From contig NZ_JAJFOW010000005.1 of NCBI RefSeq assembly GCF_020731285.1, forward strand, positions 248,001-312,000: a stretch of DNA of 64,000 bases, written 5' to 3'. Numbering within the stretch: position 1 is the stretch's first letter; every line of letters starts with the position of its first letter. This DNA comes from Cohnella baijiui (GTDB lineage: Bacteria > Bacillota > Bacilli > Paenibacillales > Paenibacillaceae). Positions 50,059 through 59,321 of the stretch are shown here, in pieces. Made by a program: the position numbers and the translations under genes. A model generated the notes under the pieces. That model made no database searches. It was not told the DNA's origin and saw nothing but the letters and a program-made list of their open reading frames with translations.

Positions 50059-50194
50059 ATGGCGAGAAGGGAAGAACGAGCACCGGTTATCCACAGGTTG
50101 GCTGTGCAGAAATCGGCTTCGATGTGCATATTGACACCGGCTTGACGCCGGTTTTACTGCGGCTTTACAAGTCCGTTGCGAAACGGCTTTCGTC

Positions 50195-50222
50195 CGCCCA
50201 AAAAAAATCGAGCCCCGTCTCG
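50195..50222 (-). terminator. Orphan minus-strand terminator-like hairpin
   Basis: On the minus strand GCCTCGTC-GCGA-GACGGGGC is followed by CTCGA and eight Ts. No minus-strand gene is visible to its right before rsmD, so it may stop antisense transcription or an unannotated RNA. Confidence 0.45.
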
Positions 50223-50436
50223 CGACGAGGCCCTTCATGGGAGAGGAGAAACCGGACGAAGAGCTTATGGGGAAACGTAAGTCTTCTCCGCGGTTGTCCC
50301 CGACGCCTCTCGGCGCCGGTACTATCAGTGTGGCCGGGCGGAGCGGAAATATACGTGGCCGGAGAAAAAAATTGGAACACGCCGGCGGATTTGTCGAAGG
50401 GGCGCTTTTGCGGGCACCGGGAATGTGGTAACATAG

Positions 50437-51579
<1,143 letters not shown>

Positions 51580-51610
51580 GCGGTTCGCCGGACAACCGAT
51601 GCGAACGGCA

Positions 51611-51659
51611 AAGAGGGCTGCCCGAAGCGCGAAAGACGCGTGCTTCGGGCAGCCCTCTT
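51611..51659. terminator. Bidirectional hairpin between coaD and ylbJ
   Basis: AAGAGGGCTGCCCGAAGC and its exact complement at 51642-51659; an 18-bp stem between convergent genes. The T-run is short on both sides. Confidence 0.75.
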
Positions 51660-51676
51660 CGTCATGCGTCGCGCGG

Positions 51677-52921
51677 CTAGTCGGTCGGGGGCGGAGGCTT
51701 GCGTCCGGCGCCCCCGTCCCGCTTGCCGGCGGGGCGGATCGTCGCGGCGAGCAGCGCCAGCAGGACGAAGCCGGCCAGACAGGCGAGCGAGGCGAGCGTC
51801 GTCTCGGAGAGCAGGGCAAGGCCGCCGGGCAGTGGACTGTCCGCGCCGCGGGCCGCCCCCGCGAACGCGGGCAGCGGCAGGAGGTGGCCGTAGCGCGCGG
51901 CGGCGAGCGCGAGCGGATAGGTGAAGGCGACGGCGAACGCCGCGTGCAGCAGTCGTCCGGCGACAAAGCGGCCCCACGGGAAGGGGGCGCCGGCGCCGAA
52001 CGCGGCCCGCGCCTGAAGCAGGCCGCTCCAGCCGCTCCAGGCGAGGACGGCCGCGAGCAGCACCGCCGCATGGGCGGGGGCCGCCTCGAACAAGGCGGAT
52101 CGGCTCGCGGCGTAGGCGCCGAGATGGATTTCGTAGAGGCCCGGTATGGTGAGCCACGCGTCGGTGCCGGGGAAAAACAGCTGCAGCATGCGCAGCAGCA
52201 CCGCGCTCATCATGATGAGTCCGCCGATCGCGAACAGCGTCGTCACGGCGTGGGTGACCGCGTCCGCGATCTGCTTGCCGAACGGCCGCCCGTCCTGCGC
52301 CCGAGCTTCGCGGAAGACGCGGAACGCGCGGCGCAGCAGGGCGCGCGGCTCGCCGGCGGCCGGCATAGACGGCGCAGGGGGCGAGCTTCCGCCGACGATC
52401 CGGGCCCACAGAGCCCCGGCCGCGAGCGCGGACAGCCAGAGGCCCCCCGCGATGGCCCAGCCGTAGACGGGCGCCAGGAGGAGGGCCCCGCCGATCACGA
52501 CGACGAGGAGGAACGGGTTCGGCAGGTGCGAGACGAGCAGCAGCGTGTCCACGTCGCGCTCCCGCACGAGCCCCTGCTCGCGCAGGCGGGCCGTCTCCTT
52601 CGCGCCGGCCGGCATGCCCGCCGACCAGCCGAAGGCGATGACCCAGCCTGCGGCGCCGGGTAGGCGAAGCAGCCGGCGGGTGAGCGGTTCGCCGAGCGTG
52701 GCGAGACCGTGAAGCATGCCCGAGGCGGCGAGCAGCTCGGCCAGCATGAGGGGGGCCAGCAAGCCGGGGAAAACGGTTTTCCACCAGAGCTGCAGCCCCG
52801 CGAGCGAGGCGCGGAACGCTTCGCCGGGCGATTTCACGATGCCGACCACGAGCGCCAGCGCACAGGCGCCGAGCGCGACGGACAGCAAGGCGGAGCTTCT
52901 GCGGCTCCGGAGTTCGGTCAT
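51677..52921 (-). CDS. ylbJ: Sporulation integral membrane protein YlbJ
   Basis: A 414-aa membrane protein with about ten helices and two Gate/nucleoside-recognition-like repeats (WWKTVFPGLLAPLMLAELL; AFGWSAGMPAGAKETARL; SHLPNPFLLVVVIGGAL). YlbJ is needed for normal spore cortex in Bacillus. AAGGAGATG lies 5 bases before the ATG at 52921; longer frames upstream are not homologous. Compared with Bacillus, the ylbK-ylbL genes are not next to it. Confidence 0.88.
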   Translation of the reverse strand: MTELRSRRSSALLSVALGACALALVVGIVKSPGEAFRASLAGLQLWWKTVFPGLLAPLMLAELLAASGMLHGLATLGEPLTRRLLRLPGAAGWVIAFGWSAGMPAGAKETARLREQGLVRERDVDTLLLVSHLPNPFLLVVVIGGALLLAPVYGWAIAGGLWLSALAAGALWARIVGGSSPPAPSMPAAGEPRALLRRAFRVFREARAQDGRPFGKQIADAVTHAVTTLFAIGGLIMMSAVLLRMLQLFFPGTDAWLTIPGLYEIHLGAYAASRSALFEAAPAHAAVLLAAVLAWSGWSGLLQARAAFGAGAPFPWGRFVAGRLLHAAFAVAFTYPLALAAARYGHLLPLPAFAGAARGADSPLPGGLALLSETTLASLACLAGFVLLALLAATIRPAGKRDGGAGRKPPPPTD

Positions 52922-53183
52922 TTCGTCATCTCCTTCGGTCCTGCCGATCGCGCGGTTTTGGCCGAGCGCGGTCGTCCTTCCCGCGCGGGGTGGGCGAAGT
53001 CCGTTTATCAAACTGTACGCGGACGAGCGCGGCGATAGACCAACCTTGTCCGAGGCGCGCGAGCGGGAGAACGGCGGCGATCTTGAAGGACGGGCGGCTG
53101 TCGGCGGGACCGACAAGCGCAGGGGTGGCGCGACTACGGGAGATGGATTACGATAAGAATCGAGAAACGGAGGAGGGAACGGA

Positions 53184-54008
53184 GTGGACATGTTCGTATG
53201 CGAGATTTGCGGGGTGCAGTATCCGCCGTCCGAGGAACCGCCCGTCCGCTGTCTCATCTGCGACGAAGAGAGACAGTATGTGCCGGAGACGGGTCCCGCC
53301 TGGACGACGCTCGAGGCGATGCGGGCGAGCGGGGTGTACCGGAACGCGTTCGAGCAGGACGAGGAAGGGTTGGTCAGCATCGTTACCGAGCCGGGCTTCG
53401 GCATCGGCCAGACCGCTTATTTGATCGAAGACCGCGGCTACCGCTTGCTTTGGGACTGCATTACTTATTTGGACGACGACACGGTGGCGGAAGTCCGGCG
53501 GCTAGGCGGGATCGACGCCATCGCTATGTCCCACCCGCACTATTATTCCGCGCAGGCGGAGTGGGCGGAGACGTTCGGCGTCCCGCTTTACATTCACGAA
53601 GACGACCGGGAATGGGTCGTGCGCCCGGGTCCGCACGTCCGGTTCTGGTCCGGAGACAGCTGCAAGCTGTCCGACGGCTTGACGCTGCATCGGCTGGGCG
53701 GCCATTTCCGGGGCGGCGCGGTGCTGCATTGGAGCGGCGGCGCGGAGGGGGCGGGCGTCCTGCTGAGCGGAGATATCCTCCAAGTCGCAGCCGACCGGCG
53801 CTGGGTGAGCTTCATGTACAGCTACCCCAACCTGATTCCGCTGCCGGCCGCTACCGTCGCGCGGATGGCCGAGCAGGTTCGGCCGCTCCCGTTCGAACGG
53901 CTCTACAACGCGTTCCACCGCGTCGTGCGGCGGGATGCCGACGCGGCGGTGCAGCGGTCCGCGGAGCGGTATATTCGGGCGCTGCAAGGGGAGTTGTTCC
54001 GGACGTGA
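53184..54008 (+). CDS. MBL-fold protein with N-terminal zinc ribbon
   Basis: A 274-aa protein. Residues 3-32 form a rubredoxin-like knuckle (CEICGVQYPP ... RCLICDEERQYV). A metallo-beta-lactamase fold follows, but the canonical HxHxDH reads SHPHYYSAQAEW, so two His are kept and the Asp-His pair is lost. Later parts GGHFRGGAVLHW and LLSGDILQVAADR fit the third His and the bridging Asp. It may bind one metal or have changed chemistry. GTG 53184 or ATG 53190 could start it; GGAGGAGGGAACGGAG precedes both. Substrate unknown. Confidence 0.82.
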   Translation: MDMFVCEICGVQYPPSEEPPVRCLICDEERQYVPETGPAWTTLEAMRASGVYRNAFEQDEEGLVSIVTEPGFGIGQTAYLIEDRGYRLLWDCITYLDDDTVAEVRRLGGIDAIAMSHPHYYSAQAEWAETFGVPLYIHEDDREWVVRPGPHVRFWSGDSCKLSDGLTLHRLGGHFRGGAVLHWSGGAEGAGVLLSGDILQVAADRRWVSFMYSYPNLIPLPAATVARMAEQVRPLPFERLYNAFHRVVRRDADAAVQRSAERYIRALQGELFRT

Positions 54009-54018
54009 TGCTTCATTG

Positions 54019-54058
54019 AAAAAAGCGCAAGGCCGGGAGGGTGCTCCCGGCCTTGCGC
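54019..54058 (-). terminator. Terminator of tmcAL
   Basis: A perfect 15-bp stem (GCGCAAGGCCGGGAG with complement, loop GGTG) followed on the minus strand by six Ts; also a strong hairpin for the convergent MBL gene. Confidence 0.88.
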
Positions 54059-54114
54059 CATTGACAAGGTGTCGCCGTCGATGCGCGCCTGATTCCCCGC
54101 AGTTCAGAGCGCGA

Positions 54115-55353
54115 CTAGAGACGCAACGGTGGGTGTGTGTAGTCGCGCCAGGCGGCATCCGGATCGGGGACGGGAAAGGCGGCGGCATAAACGGCGCCCG
54201 CCCGCGCGTCCAGGTCCAGGTAGGGCCAGCTGCCGGCCGCCGCCGAGTGGACGACGGGGACCGCGGCGTCTCGCTTCATGCGGCGGAGCAGCGCCTGGCC
54301 GGCGTCGGTGAAGCCGAGCACCCGGATATAGGTCACGCCCGCCGCGAGCCGCTCGGGCGAGAGCTCCGCCTTGCCGTGTCCGAGCAGGATGCGCAGCAGC
54401 GTGCGCTGCAGCTTGGTGCGGGTGTACCGCTTCGTCTTCAACGCATCGAGCAGCGCCTCGATCCGCCAGTCGGGCAGACCGCGCAGGGAGGCGCGGATGC
54501 GATGCTCGAGGCCTTCGGTCACCTCGGCGAACGCGGACAGCGCCGCGGGCGACAGCGCGTGAAGCTGGTGAAAGAGCGGGCGCGCGAAATGCTCCCACGT
54601 AAGCGGGGCGCGCCCGGCCGCCGCTTCCCGGCGGAGGATGTCCAGCGTCGAGGGCGGCACGTAAGGCGCGAGCCCGTCCAGCGCGCCGCCGGCATCGGCG
54701 ACCAGCTTCCGCAGGGCGGTGGCGCTGGCAATCGCGCCGTCCGTGATCGACGTTTGGCCGTATTCGGACTTCTCGCGGCGGATGGAGGCGGGGACGATGC
54801 GGCTGCCCAGCCGTCGCAGCGCCAGCAAATAGTGCAGGCCGAGCGTATGGTTCGGCTGGTCCAGCCCGAAGCCGGCGCCCGCCTCGTCGCCTTCGGCGGC
54901 GAGCAGCTCCCGGACCGCTTCCGCGTAGGCGGTAGGGTAGGGGCGGCCTTCCTTCAGTAGCTCGGCCAGCCGCCGCCTCAGCGCGTCCGGCTCGGTCGCG
55001 AGGCGGGCCGCGATGCGGTCCAGCGTCGCAAGGTCCCCGCTTTCGCTGCCGAAGCAGAGCGCGTCCACGACGCCGGTCGCCTCGAGGATGGCGACGGCGC
55101 CGTGCGCGAACCATTGGGCCGGCTGGGCGCTATAGGCGACCGGCAGCTCGAGCACGAGATCGCAGCCGGCGCGCAGCGCCATCTCCGCGCGGGCCCACTT
55201 GTCCGCGAGGGCGGGCTCGCCCCGCTGCAGGAAGTGGCCGCTCATAACCGCCACGACGGCGTCCGCTTCCGTTATTTTTCGCGATTGCTGTATATGATAG
55301 AGATGACCGTTGTGCAAAGGATTGTACTCGACGACGATGCCGACCGTGCGCAT
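54115..55353 (-). CDS. tmcAL: tRNA(Met) cytidine acetate ligase TmcAL (YlbM)
   Basis: A 412-aa nucleotidyltransferase-like enzyme that makes N4-acetylcytidine at the wobble position of elongator tRNA(Met) from acetate and ATP. Adenylation motifs: GIVVEYNPLHNGHLYHIQQSR at the start, VVAVMSGHFLQRGEPAL, LELPVAYSAQPA, CFGSESGD and RREKSEYGQTSITDGAIASATALR. The ATG at 55353 has GGGGGA about 7 bases upstream; an in-frame ATG 15 bases earlier has none. Divergent from yceD across the repeat region. Confidence 0.92.
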   Translation of the reverse strand: MRTVGIVVEYNPLHNGHLYHIQQSRKITEADAVVAVMSGHFLQRGEPALADKWARAEMALRAGCDLVLELPVAYSAQPAQWFAHGAVAILEATGVVDALCFGSESGDLATLDRIAARLATEPDALRRRLAELLKEGRPYPTAYAEAVRELLAAEGDEAGAGFGLDQPNHTLGLHYLLALRRLGSRIVPASIRREKSEYGQTSITDGAIASATALRKLVADAGGALDGLAPYVPPSTLDILRREAAAGRAPLTWEHFARPLFHQLHALSPAALSAFAEVTEGLEHRIRASLRGLPDWRIEALLDALKTKRYTRTKLQRTLLRILLGHGKAELSPERLAAGVTYIRVLGFTDAGQALLRRMKRDAAVPVVHSAAAGSWPYLDLDARAGAVYAAAFPVPDPDAAWRDYTHPPLRL

Positions 55354-55562
55354 GGCAGAATCCCCCAAAAACGAGATGTCTTCACTATATCACGGCGGGA
55401 CGGGCGGACGAAATGGCGTCGTGCGTACCGGGGGGCCGCAGGAGCGGCGAGCGTTTCGCCGGGAGGGAAAGGGGAGGGGGTGAACCTTTCTCGCAAAAGG
55501 AGTACAATGAAGCTTCAAAGGCTCGGGAGAACTTCGCAAGCGGGTTGCCCGGGACGTTCGCA

Positions 55563-55747
55563 TCGCGATAACCGCCGAATCGGGTTAACGGGGCCTTAGT
55601 CGGGGACAAGTGAAGCGAGATCGCCGCCGAATCGGGTTAACGCCACGCCGATAATACCGAAACGGGCCGAGATAACCTTCCAATCGGGTTAACGGCGCCC
55701 TCAACCGAGGCGAAACAAGTCCAGATATCCGCCAAAACGGGTTAACG
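55563..55747 (+). repeat. 52-bp-period repeat with AATCGGGTTAACG core, 4 copies
   Basis: The core ends at 55590, 55642, 55694 and 55747, giving periods of 52, 52 and 53. About 28 bases are conserved (GCGAGATAACCGCC followed by GAATCGGGTTAACG); the other half of each unit varies. The core holds two small palindromes, CCGA-A-TCGG and GTTAAC. Confidence 0.85.
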
Positions 55748-55800
55748 GCGTTCGCCCGTCCGAGCGCCGACAAGCGCCCGCTGCCTAGCGCCGTAAATTG

Positions 55801-55830
55801 TTGACAAAAGCCGCTCCGCATGGATATAAT
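55801..55830 (+). promoter_or_regulatory. Consensus sigma-A promoter of yceD-rpmF
   Basis: TTGACA (55801-55806), 18 bases, TATAAT (55825-55830); both hexamers match consensus exactly, as expected for a ribosomal protein operon. Confidence 0.88.
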
Positions 55831-55857
55831 AAATTTTGTTTGTTTGGAGTGATAAAT

Positions 55858-56376
55858 ATGCTGCTAAACGTACAAGAGCTGGCCAATCGCAAGGAACCGG
55901 CCGTCCTGGAAGAGTCTATCGACGTGAACCCGTTGTTCGCGGAGACCCGCGACGTGACACCGCTTAGCCCCCTTCAAGCGAAGGTAACGGCGGTCGCGGC
56001 CGACGGCGTGGTGAACGTGACCGGGACGCTGACGGGCAAGCTGCAGCTGCTCTGCTCCCGCTGCCTGACGCCGCTTGAAGTCGAGTACGAGTTTCCTTAC
56101 GGGGAAACGTTCAAGCACGTGTCGCAGGAGGTCGCGGACCGCGGCGAGCAGGACGACGAAGATTTCGTTCCGTTCCACGGCGAACGGCTCGAGCTCCGTC
56201 CGTATGTAGAGGAAGAGATGGTGCTCTCTCTGCCGCTTGCGCCGCTCTGCAAGGAAGATTGCAAGGGGCTTTGTCCGGACTGCGGCCAAAACCGCAACGA
56301 AACGGACTGCAAGTGCCAGCAGCAGAAGATCGACCCTCGGCTCGAAGCGCTCAAGGGCTGGAAGCCGGAGGCGTAA
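55858..56376 (+). CDS. yceD: DUF177 protein YceD/YlbN, large-subunit rRNA accumulation factor
   Basis: A 172-aa YceD-family protein: LLNVQELANRKEPAV, CSRCLTPLEVEYEFPYGETF, and a C-terminal zinc-type Cys cluster (CKEDCKGLCPDCGQNRNETDCKC). The family is required for proper 23S rRNA accumulation and always neighbours rpmF, as here. GGAGTG precedes the ATG at 55858. Confidence 0.92.
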   Translation: MLLNVQELANRKEPAVLEESIDVNPLFAETRDVTPLSPLQAKVTAVAADGVVNVTGTLTGKLQLLCSRCLTPLEVEYEFPYGETFKHVSQEVADRGEQDDEDFVPFHGERLELRPYVEEEMVLSLPLAPLCKEDCKGLCPDCGQNRNETDCKCQQQKIDPRLEALKGWKPEA

Positions 56377-56442
56377 CCGACTATCGAAAATGATCGCCGT
56401 TCAAGGCCGATTTCGTTTCGACTCTGATAAGGAGGTGGGAAC

Positions 56443-56616
56443 ATGGCAGTACCTTTTGGAAAAACATCGAAAGCCCGCAAGCACAAGCGCCGGACGCACT
56501 TCAAATTGGTGGTCCCGGGCATGGTGAAATGCGATCAATGCGGCGAGCTGAAGCTTGCGCACCGTGTTTGCAAAGTTTGCGGTACGTATAAATCCCGCGA
56601 AGTCATCAAGCAATAA
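56443..56616 (+). CDS. rpmF: 50S ribosomal protein L32
   Basis: A 57-aa L32: [20 protein letters not shown], then a zinc-ribbon [18 protein letters not shown] with all four cysteines, ending [18 protein letters not shown] lies upstream of the ATG. It is co-transcribed with yceD. Confidence 0.96.
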   Translation: MAVPFGKTSKARKHKRRTHFKLVVPGMVKCDQCGELKLAHRVCKVCGTYKSREVIKQ

Positions 56617-56622
56617 TCGAAC

Positions 56623-56663
56623 AACGCGTCTAGGCGTGACCAGCGTCCCCGGCGCGTTTTTCT
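56623..56663 (+). terminator. Imperfect terminator after rpmF
   Basis: ACGCGTC pairs imperfectly with GGCGCGT, followed by TTTTTCTTT. It may allow partial read-through into fapR. Confidence 0.5.
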
Positions 56664-56673
56664 TTACGCTTTT

Positions 56674-56690
56674 TTGGCACCAGGTATCAG
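56674..56690 (+). promoter_or_regulatory. Putative degenerate FapR operator
   Basis: TTGGCACC-A-GGTATCAG matches the FapR box (TTAGTACC ... GGTACTAA type) at the ACC/GGT core and several outer positions. It lies 28 bases before fapR, where autoregulation is known in Bacilli. The dyad is imperfect. Confidence 0.4.
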
Positions 56691-56717
56691 TATGAACGCA
56701 TAGAAGGCGGTGGCGGC

Positions 56718-57323
56718 GTGGAACGTCTTCCGAAGCGACAGCGCCATCAGCAGCTCAGCCGGCTCATCGAGGAGAATCCGTTCCTGACCGACCGCGAACT
56801 GACCCGCTTGCTGAAGGTGAGCATCCAGACGATACGGCTGGATCGGCTCGAACTGTCGATCCCCGAACTGCGAGAGCGGCTCAAGCTGATGGCGGAGCGA
56901 TCCTACGACCCCGTCCGTTCGCTGCCGCTGCACGAAGTGATCGGGGACATTCTCGACCTGCAGCTCGACAAGAGCGGCATCTCGTTGTTCGAAATCCGGG
57001 AGGAGCACGTGTTCTCCCGAAGCGGCATCGCCCGCGGCCATCACGTGTTCGCGCAGGCGAACTCGCTAGCCGTGGCGGTCATCAACGACGAGATCGCCCT
57101 CACGGCGTCCGCGGACATCCGCTTCATCCGGCCCGCGCGGCTCGGAGAGAAGTGCATCGCCAAGGCGTACGTCCGGTCGAGCGGCGCGCAGAAAGGCAAA
57201 GCAAAAGTAGAAGTGTTCACCTACGTGGGGGATGAAATGGTGTTCCAAGGGAACTTCGTCATATACCGCTCCGCGGGCGAACCGGATCGCGAAGGGGGAG
57301 ACGGGCATGAGGATCGCCATTGA
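56718..57323 (+). CDS. fapR: Fatty acid/phospholipid synthesis repressor FapR
   Basis: A 201-aa FapR: N-terminal helix-turn-helix (LPKRQRHQQLSRLIEENPFLTDRELTRLLKVSIQTIRLDR) and a C-terminal hot-dog domain (GIARGHHVFAQANSLAVAVIND) that binds malonyl-CoA and releases DNA. It controls the plsX-fab genes that follow. GTG start with AAGGCGGTGG upstream. The C-terminus runs 17 bases into plsX. Confidence 0.93.
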   Translation: MERLPKRQRHQQLSRLIEENPFLTDRELTRLLKVSIQTIRLDRLELSIPELRERLKLMAERSYDPVRSLPLHEVIGDILDLQLDKSGISLFEIREEHVFSRSGIARGHHVFAQANSLAVAVINDEIALTASADIRFIRPARLGEKCIAKAYVRSSGAQKGKAKVEVFTYVGDEMVFQGNFVIYRSAGEPDREGGDGHEDRH

Positions 57324-58296
57324 CGCGATGGGCGGCGACAACGCACCGAAGGCGCAAGTCGAAGGGGCGTTGGCTGCGGCCAAGGAATGGCCGGATACCG
57401 AGATTTTTCTCGTCGGACGGCCTGACGCGATCGAGCCGCTGCTGGCGGCGGACAGGCCTTCGAACGTGAAGGTCGTGCCGGCGCTGGAGCTGATCGAAAG
57501 CGACGATGAGCCGGTGCGCGCCGTTCGGCGCAAAACCGATTCGTCGATGGTCGTGGCGGGCCGCATGGTCAAGGAGGGCGAGGCCGACGCGATGATCTCC
57601 TCCGGCAATACCGGCGCGCTCATGACGACGGGGCTTCTCGTCGTCGGCCGGCTCAAAGGCATCGAGCGGCCGGGCCTGGCGCCCGTGCTGCCGACGCTGG
57701 ACGATGTCGGCGTGCTCGCGCTCGACCTTGGGGCGAATATGGACGCCAAGCCGGAGCACCTGCTCCAGTATGCGCTCATGGGCACCCTGTACCGGGAAAA
57801 GGTGCACGGAATGAAGAAGCCACGCGTGGGGCTGCTGAACGTCGGCACCGAAGCGGCCAAGGGCAACGAGCTGACCAAAGCGGCGTTCGAGCTGCTGGAG
57901 CCGGCGCCGATCCACTTCGCCGGCAACGTCGAAGCCAGGGACGTGCTGGAGCGCAACTGCGACGTTCTCGTCTGCGACGGCTTCGCGGGCAACATCCTGC
58001 TGAAGGCGATGGAAGGCGCGGCGGGCACGATCTTCAAGGTGCTCAAGGAAGAGTTCACCGCGAGCTGGAAGACGAAGATCGCGGCGGCGATCATGATGCC
58101 GGGCCTTCGGCGCGTACGCAAGAAGATGGACTATACCGAGCACGGCGGCGCGCCGCTGCTCGGCGTGAACGGCCTCGTCATCAAAGGCCACGGCTCCTCG
58201 GACGCGTTCGCGGTCAAGAACGCCATCCGGCAAGCGCGAATTGCCATCGGCAACGGATTGATCCCGGCTTTGGCCGACGAATTCGGCGGAAAGTGA
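57307..58296 (+). CDS. plsX: Phosphate acyltransferase PlsX
   Basis: A 329-aa PlsX that converts acyl-ACP to acyl-phosphate for phospholipid synthesis. Motifs: MRIAIDAMGGDNAPK, ISSGNTGALM, RPGLAPVLPT, LDLGANMDAKPEHL, GLLNVGTEAAKGNEL, DGFAGNILLKAMEG and GGAPLLGVNGLVIKGHGSS. The start lies within the end of fapR behind AAGGGGGAG. FakA/FakB encoded at 31.6-34.3 kb feed the same acyl-phosphate pool. Confidence 0.95.
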   Translation: MRIAIDAMGGDNAPKAQVEGALAAAKEWPDTEIFLVGRPDAIEPLLAADRPSNVKVVPALELIESDDEPVRAVRRKTDSSMVVAGRMVKEGEADAMISSGNTGALMTTGLLVVGRLKGIERPGLAPVLPTLDDVGVLALDLGANMDAKPEHLLQYALMGTLYREKVHGMKKPRVGLLNVGTEAAKGNELTKAAFELLEPAPIHFAGNVEARDVLERNCDVLVCDGFAGNILLKAMEGAAGTIFKVLKEEFTASWKTKIAAAIMMPGLRRVRKKMDYTEHGGAPLLGVNGLVIKGHGSSDAFAVKNAIRQARIAIGNGLIPALADEFGGK

Positions 58297-58306
58297 GAGA
58301 TAACGG

Positions 58307-59293
58307 ATGAATGGAATTCCCGTCGGCATATTGGGGACCGGCAAGTACGCCCCCGAACGCCGCTTAACGAACCAAGATCTCGAGCGCATGGTCGACACGA
58401 ACGACGAATGGATCGTCAGCCGTACGGGCATCCGCGAACGCCGGATCGCGGCGGAGCACGAAGCGACATCGGACCTCGCCTACGAGGCGTCGGTGCGCGC
58501 GCTGGCGGCGGCCGGCATCACGGCCGACCAGCTGGATCTGATCATCGTCGCGACGATTACGCCGGACATGTTTTTCCCGTCGACGGCCTGCATCCTGCAG
58601 GACCGGCTCGGGGCGAAGAAGGCGGCGGCCTTCGATCTGTCCGCGGCCTGCTCGGGCTTTATCTACGGCCTCGCCAACGCATCCGGCTTCATCGCGCTCG
58701 GGACGTACAAGTACGCGCTCGTCATCGGGGCGGACACGCTCTCGCGGATTACGGACTACACCGACCGCAATACGTGCGTCCTGTTCGGAGACGGCGCGGG
58801 CGCCGTCGTCATCGGGGCGGTTCCGGAAGGCCGCGGCTTCCAATCGTTCGAGCTCGGCGCGGACGGTTCCGGCGGCGAGCACCTGCGGCTGCCGGGCGGG
58901 GGATCGCGCGTTCCGTCTTCCGAGCGGTCCGTCGCGGAGCGCCAGCATTTCATGCAGATGAACGGTCGCGAGGTGTTCAAGTTCGCCGCCCGGATCATGG
59001 GCAACGCGGCGGACGAAGCGCTGCGCAAGGCGGGCGTTTCCAAGGAAGAGATCGACCTGCTCATCCCGCACCAGGCGAACATTCGCATCATCCAGTCTTC
59101 GCTCGAGCGCCTCAACCTGCCGCCGGAGAAGTGCGTCATCAACGTGGACAAGTACGGCAACATGTCGGCGGCGTCCATCCCCCTCGCCTTGGCCGAAGCG
59201 GTCGAGGAGGGGCGCGTCAAAGACGGCGACCGGATCGTGCTCGTCGGCTTCGGCGGCGGGCTGACCTGGGGCGCGTCGGTGCTGGTTTGGTAA
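58307..59293 (+). CDS. fabH: 3-oxoacyl-ACP synthase III
   Basis: A 328-aa KAS III that starts fatty acid synthesis from acyl-CoA and malonyl-ACP. Active-site Cys115 in DLSAACSGFIYG, His in LIPHQANIRI and Asn in DKYGNMSAASIP. N-terminal GILGTGKYAPERRLTN. In this group of bacteria FabH usually accepts branched primers, but the sequence alone does not prove it. In Bacillus the fabHA-fabF pair lies elsewhere; here fabH is inside the plsX operon. Confidence 0.95.
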   Translation: MNGIPVGILGTGKYAPERRLTNQDLERMVDTNDEWIVSRTGIRERRIAAEHEATSDLAYEASVRALAAAGITADQLDLIIVATITPDMFFPSTACILQDRLGAKKAAAFDLSAACSGFIYGLANASGFIALGTYKYALVIGADTLSRITDYTDRNTCVLFGDGAGAVVIGAVPEGRGFQSFELGADGSGGEHLRLPGGGSRVPSSERSVAERQHFMQMNGREVFKFAARIMGNAADEALRKAGVSKEEIDLLIPHQANIRIIQSSLERLNLPPEKCVINVDKYGNMSAASIPLALAEAVEEGRVKDGDRIVLVGFGGGLTWGASVLVW

Positions 59294-59321
59294 ACCAAGA
59301 GCAAGCAAGGAGGCTCGTCTG

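Larger units (their letters stand above)
55354..55857. other. 504-base divergent region tmcAL-yceD
   Basis: Next to tmcAL is an extended -10 on the minus strand (TGATATAGT, 55392-55384). The middle holds the 52-bp-period repeat (55560-55747). The right end has the consensus promoter of yceD (55801-55830). No gene is seen. Confidence 0.7.

Noticed and set aside
50237-50431. 64-aa frame upstream of rsmD
   Set aside because: No clear function or conserved look, and the GGAGAGGAG before it overlaps the start region; more likely leader sequence.
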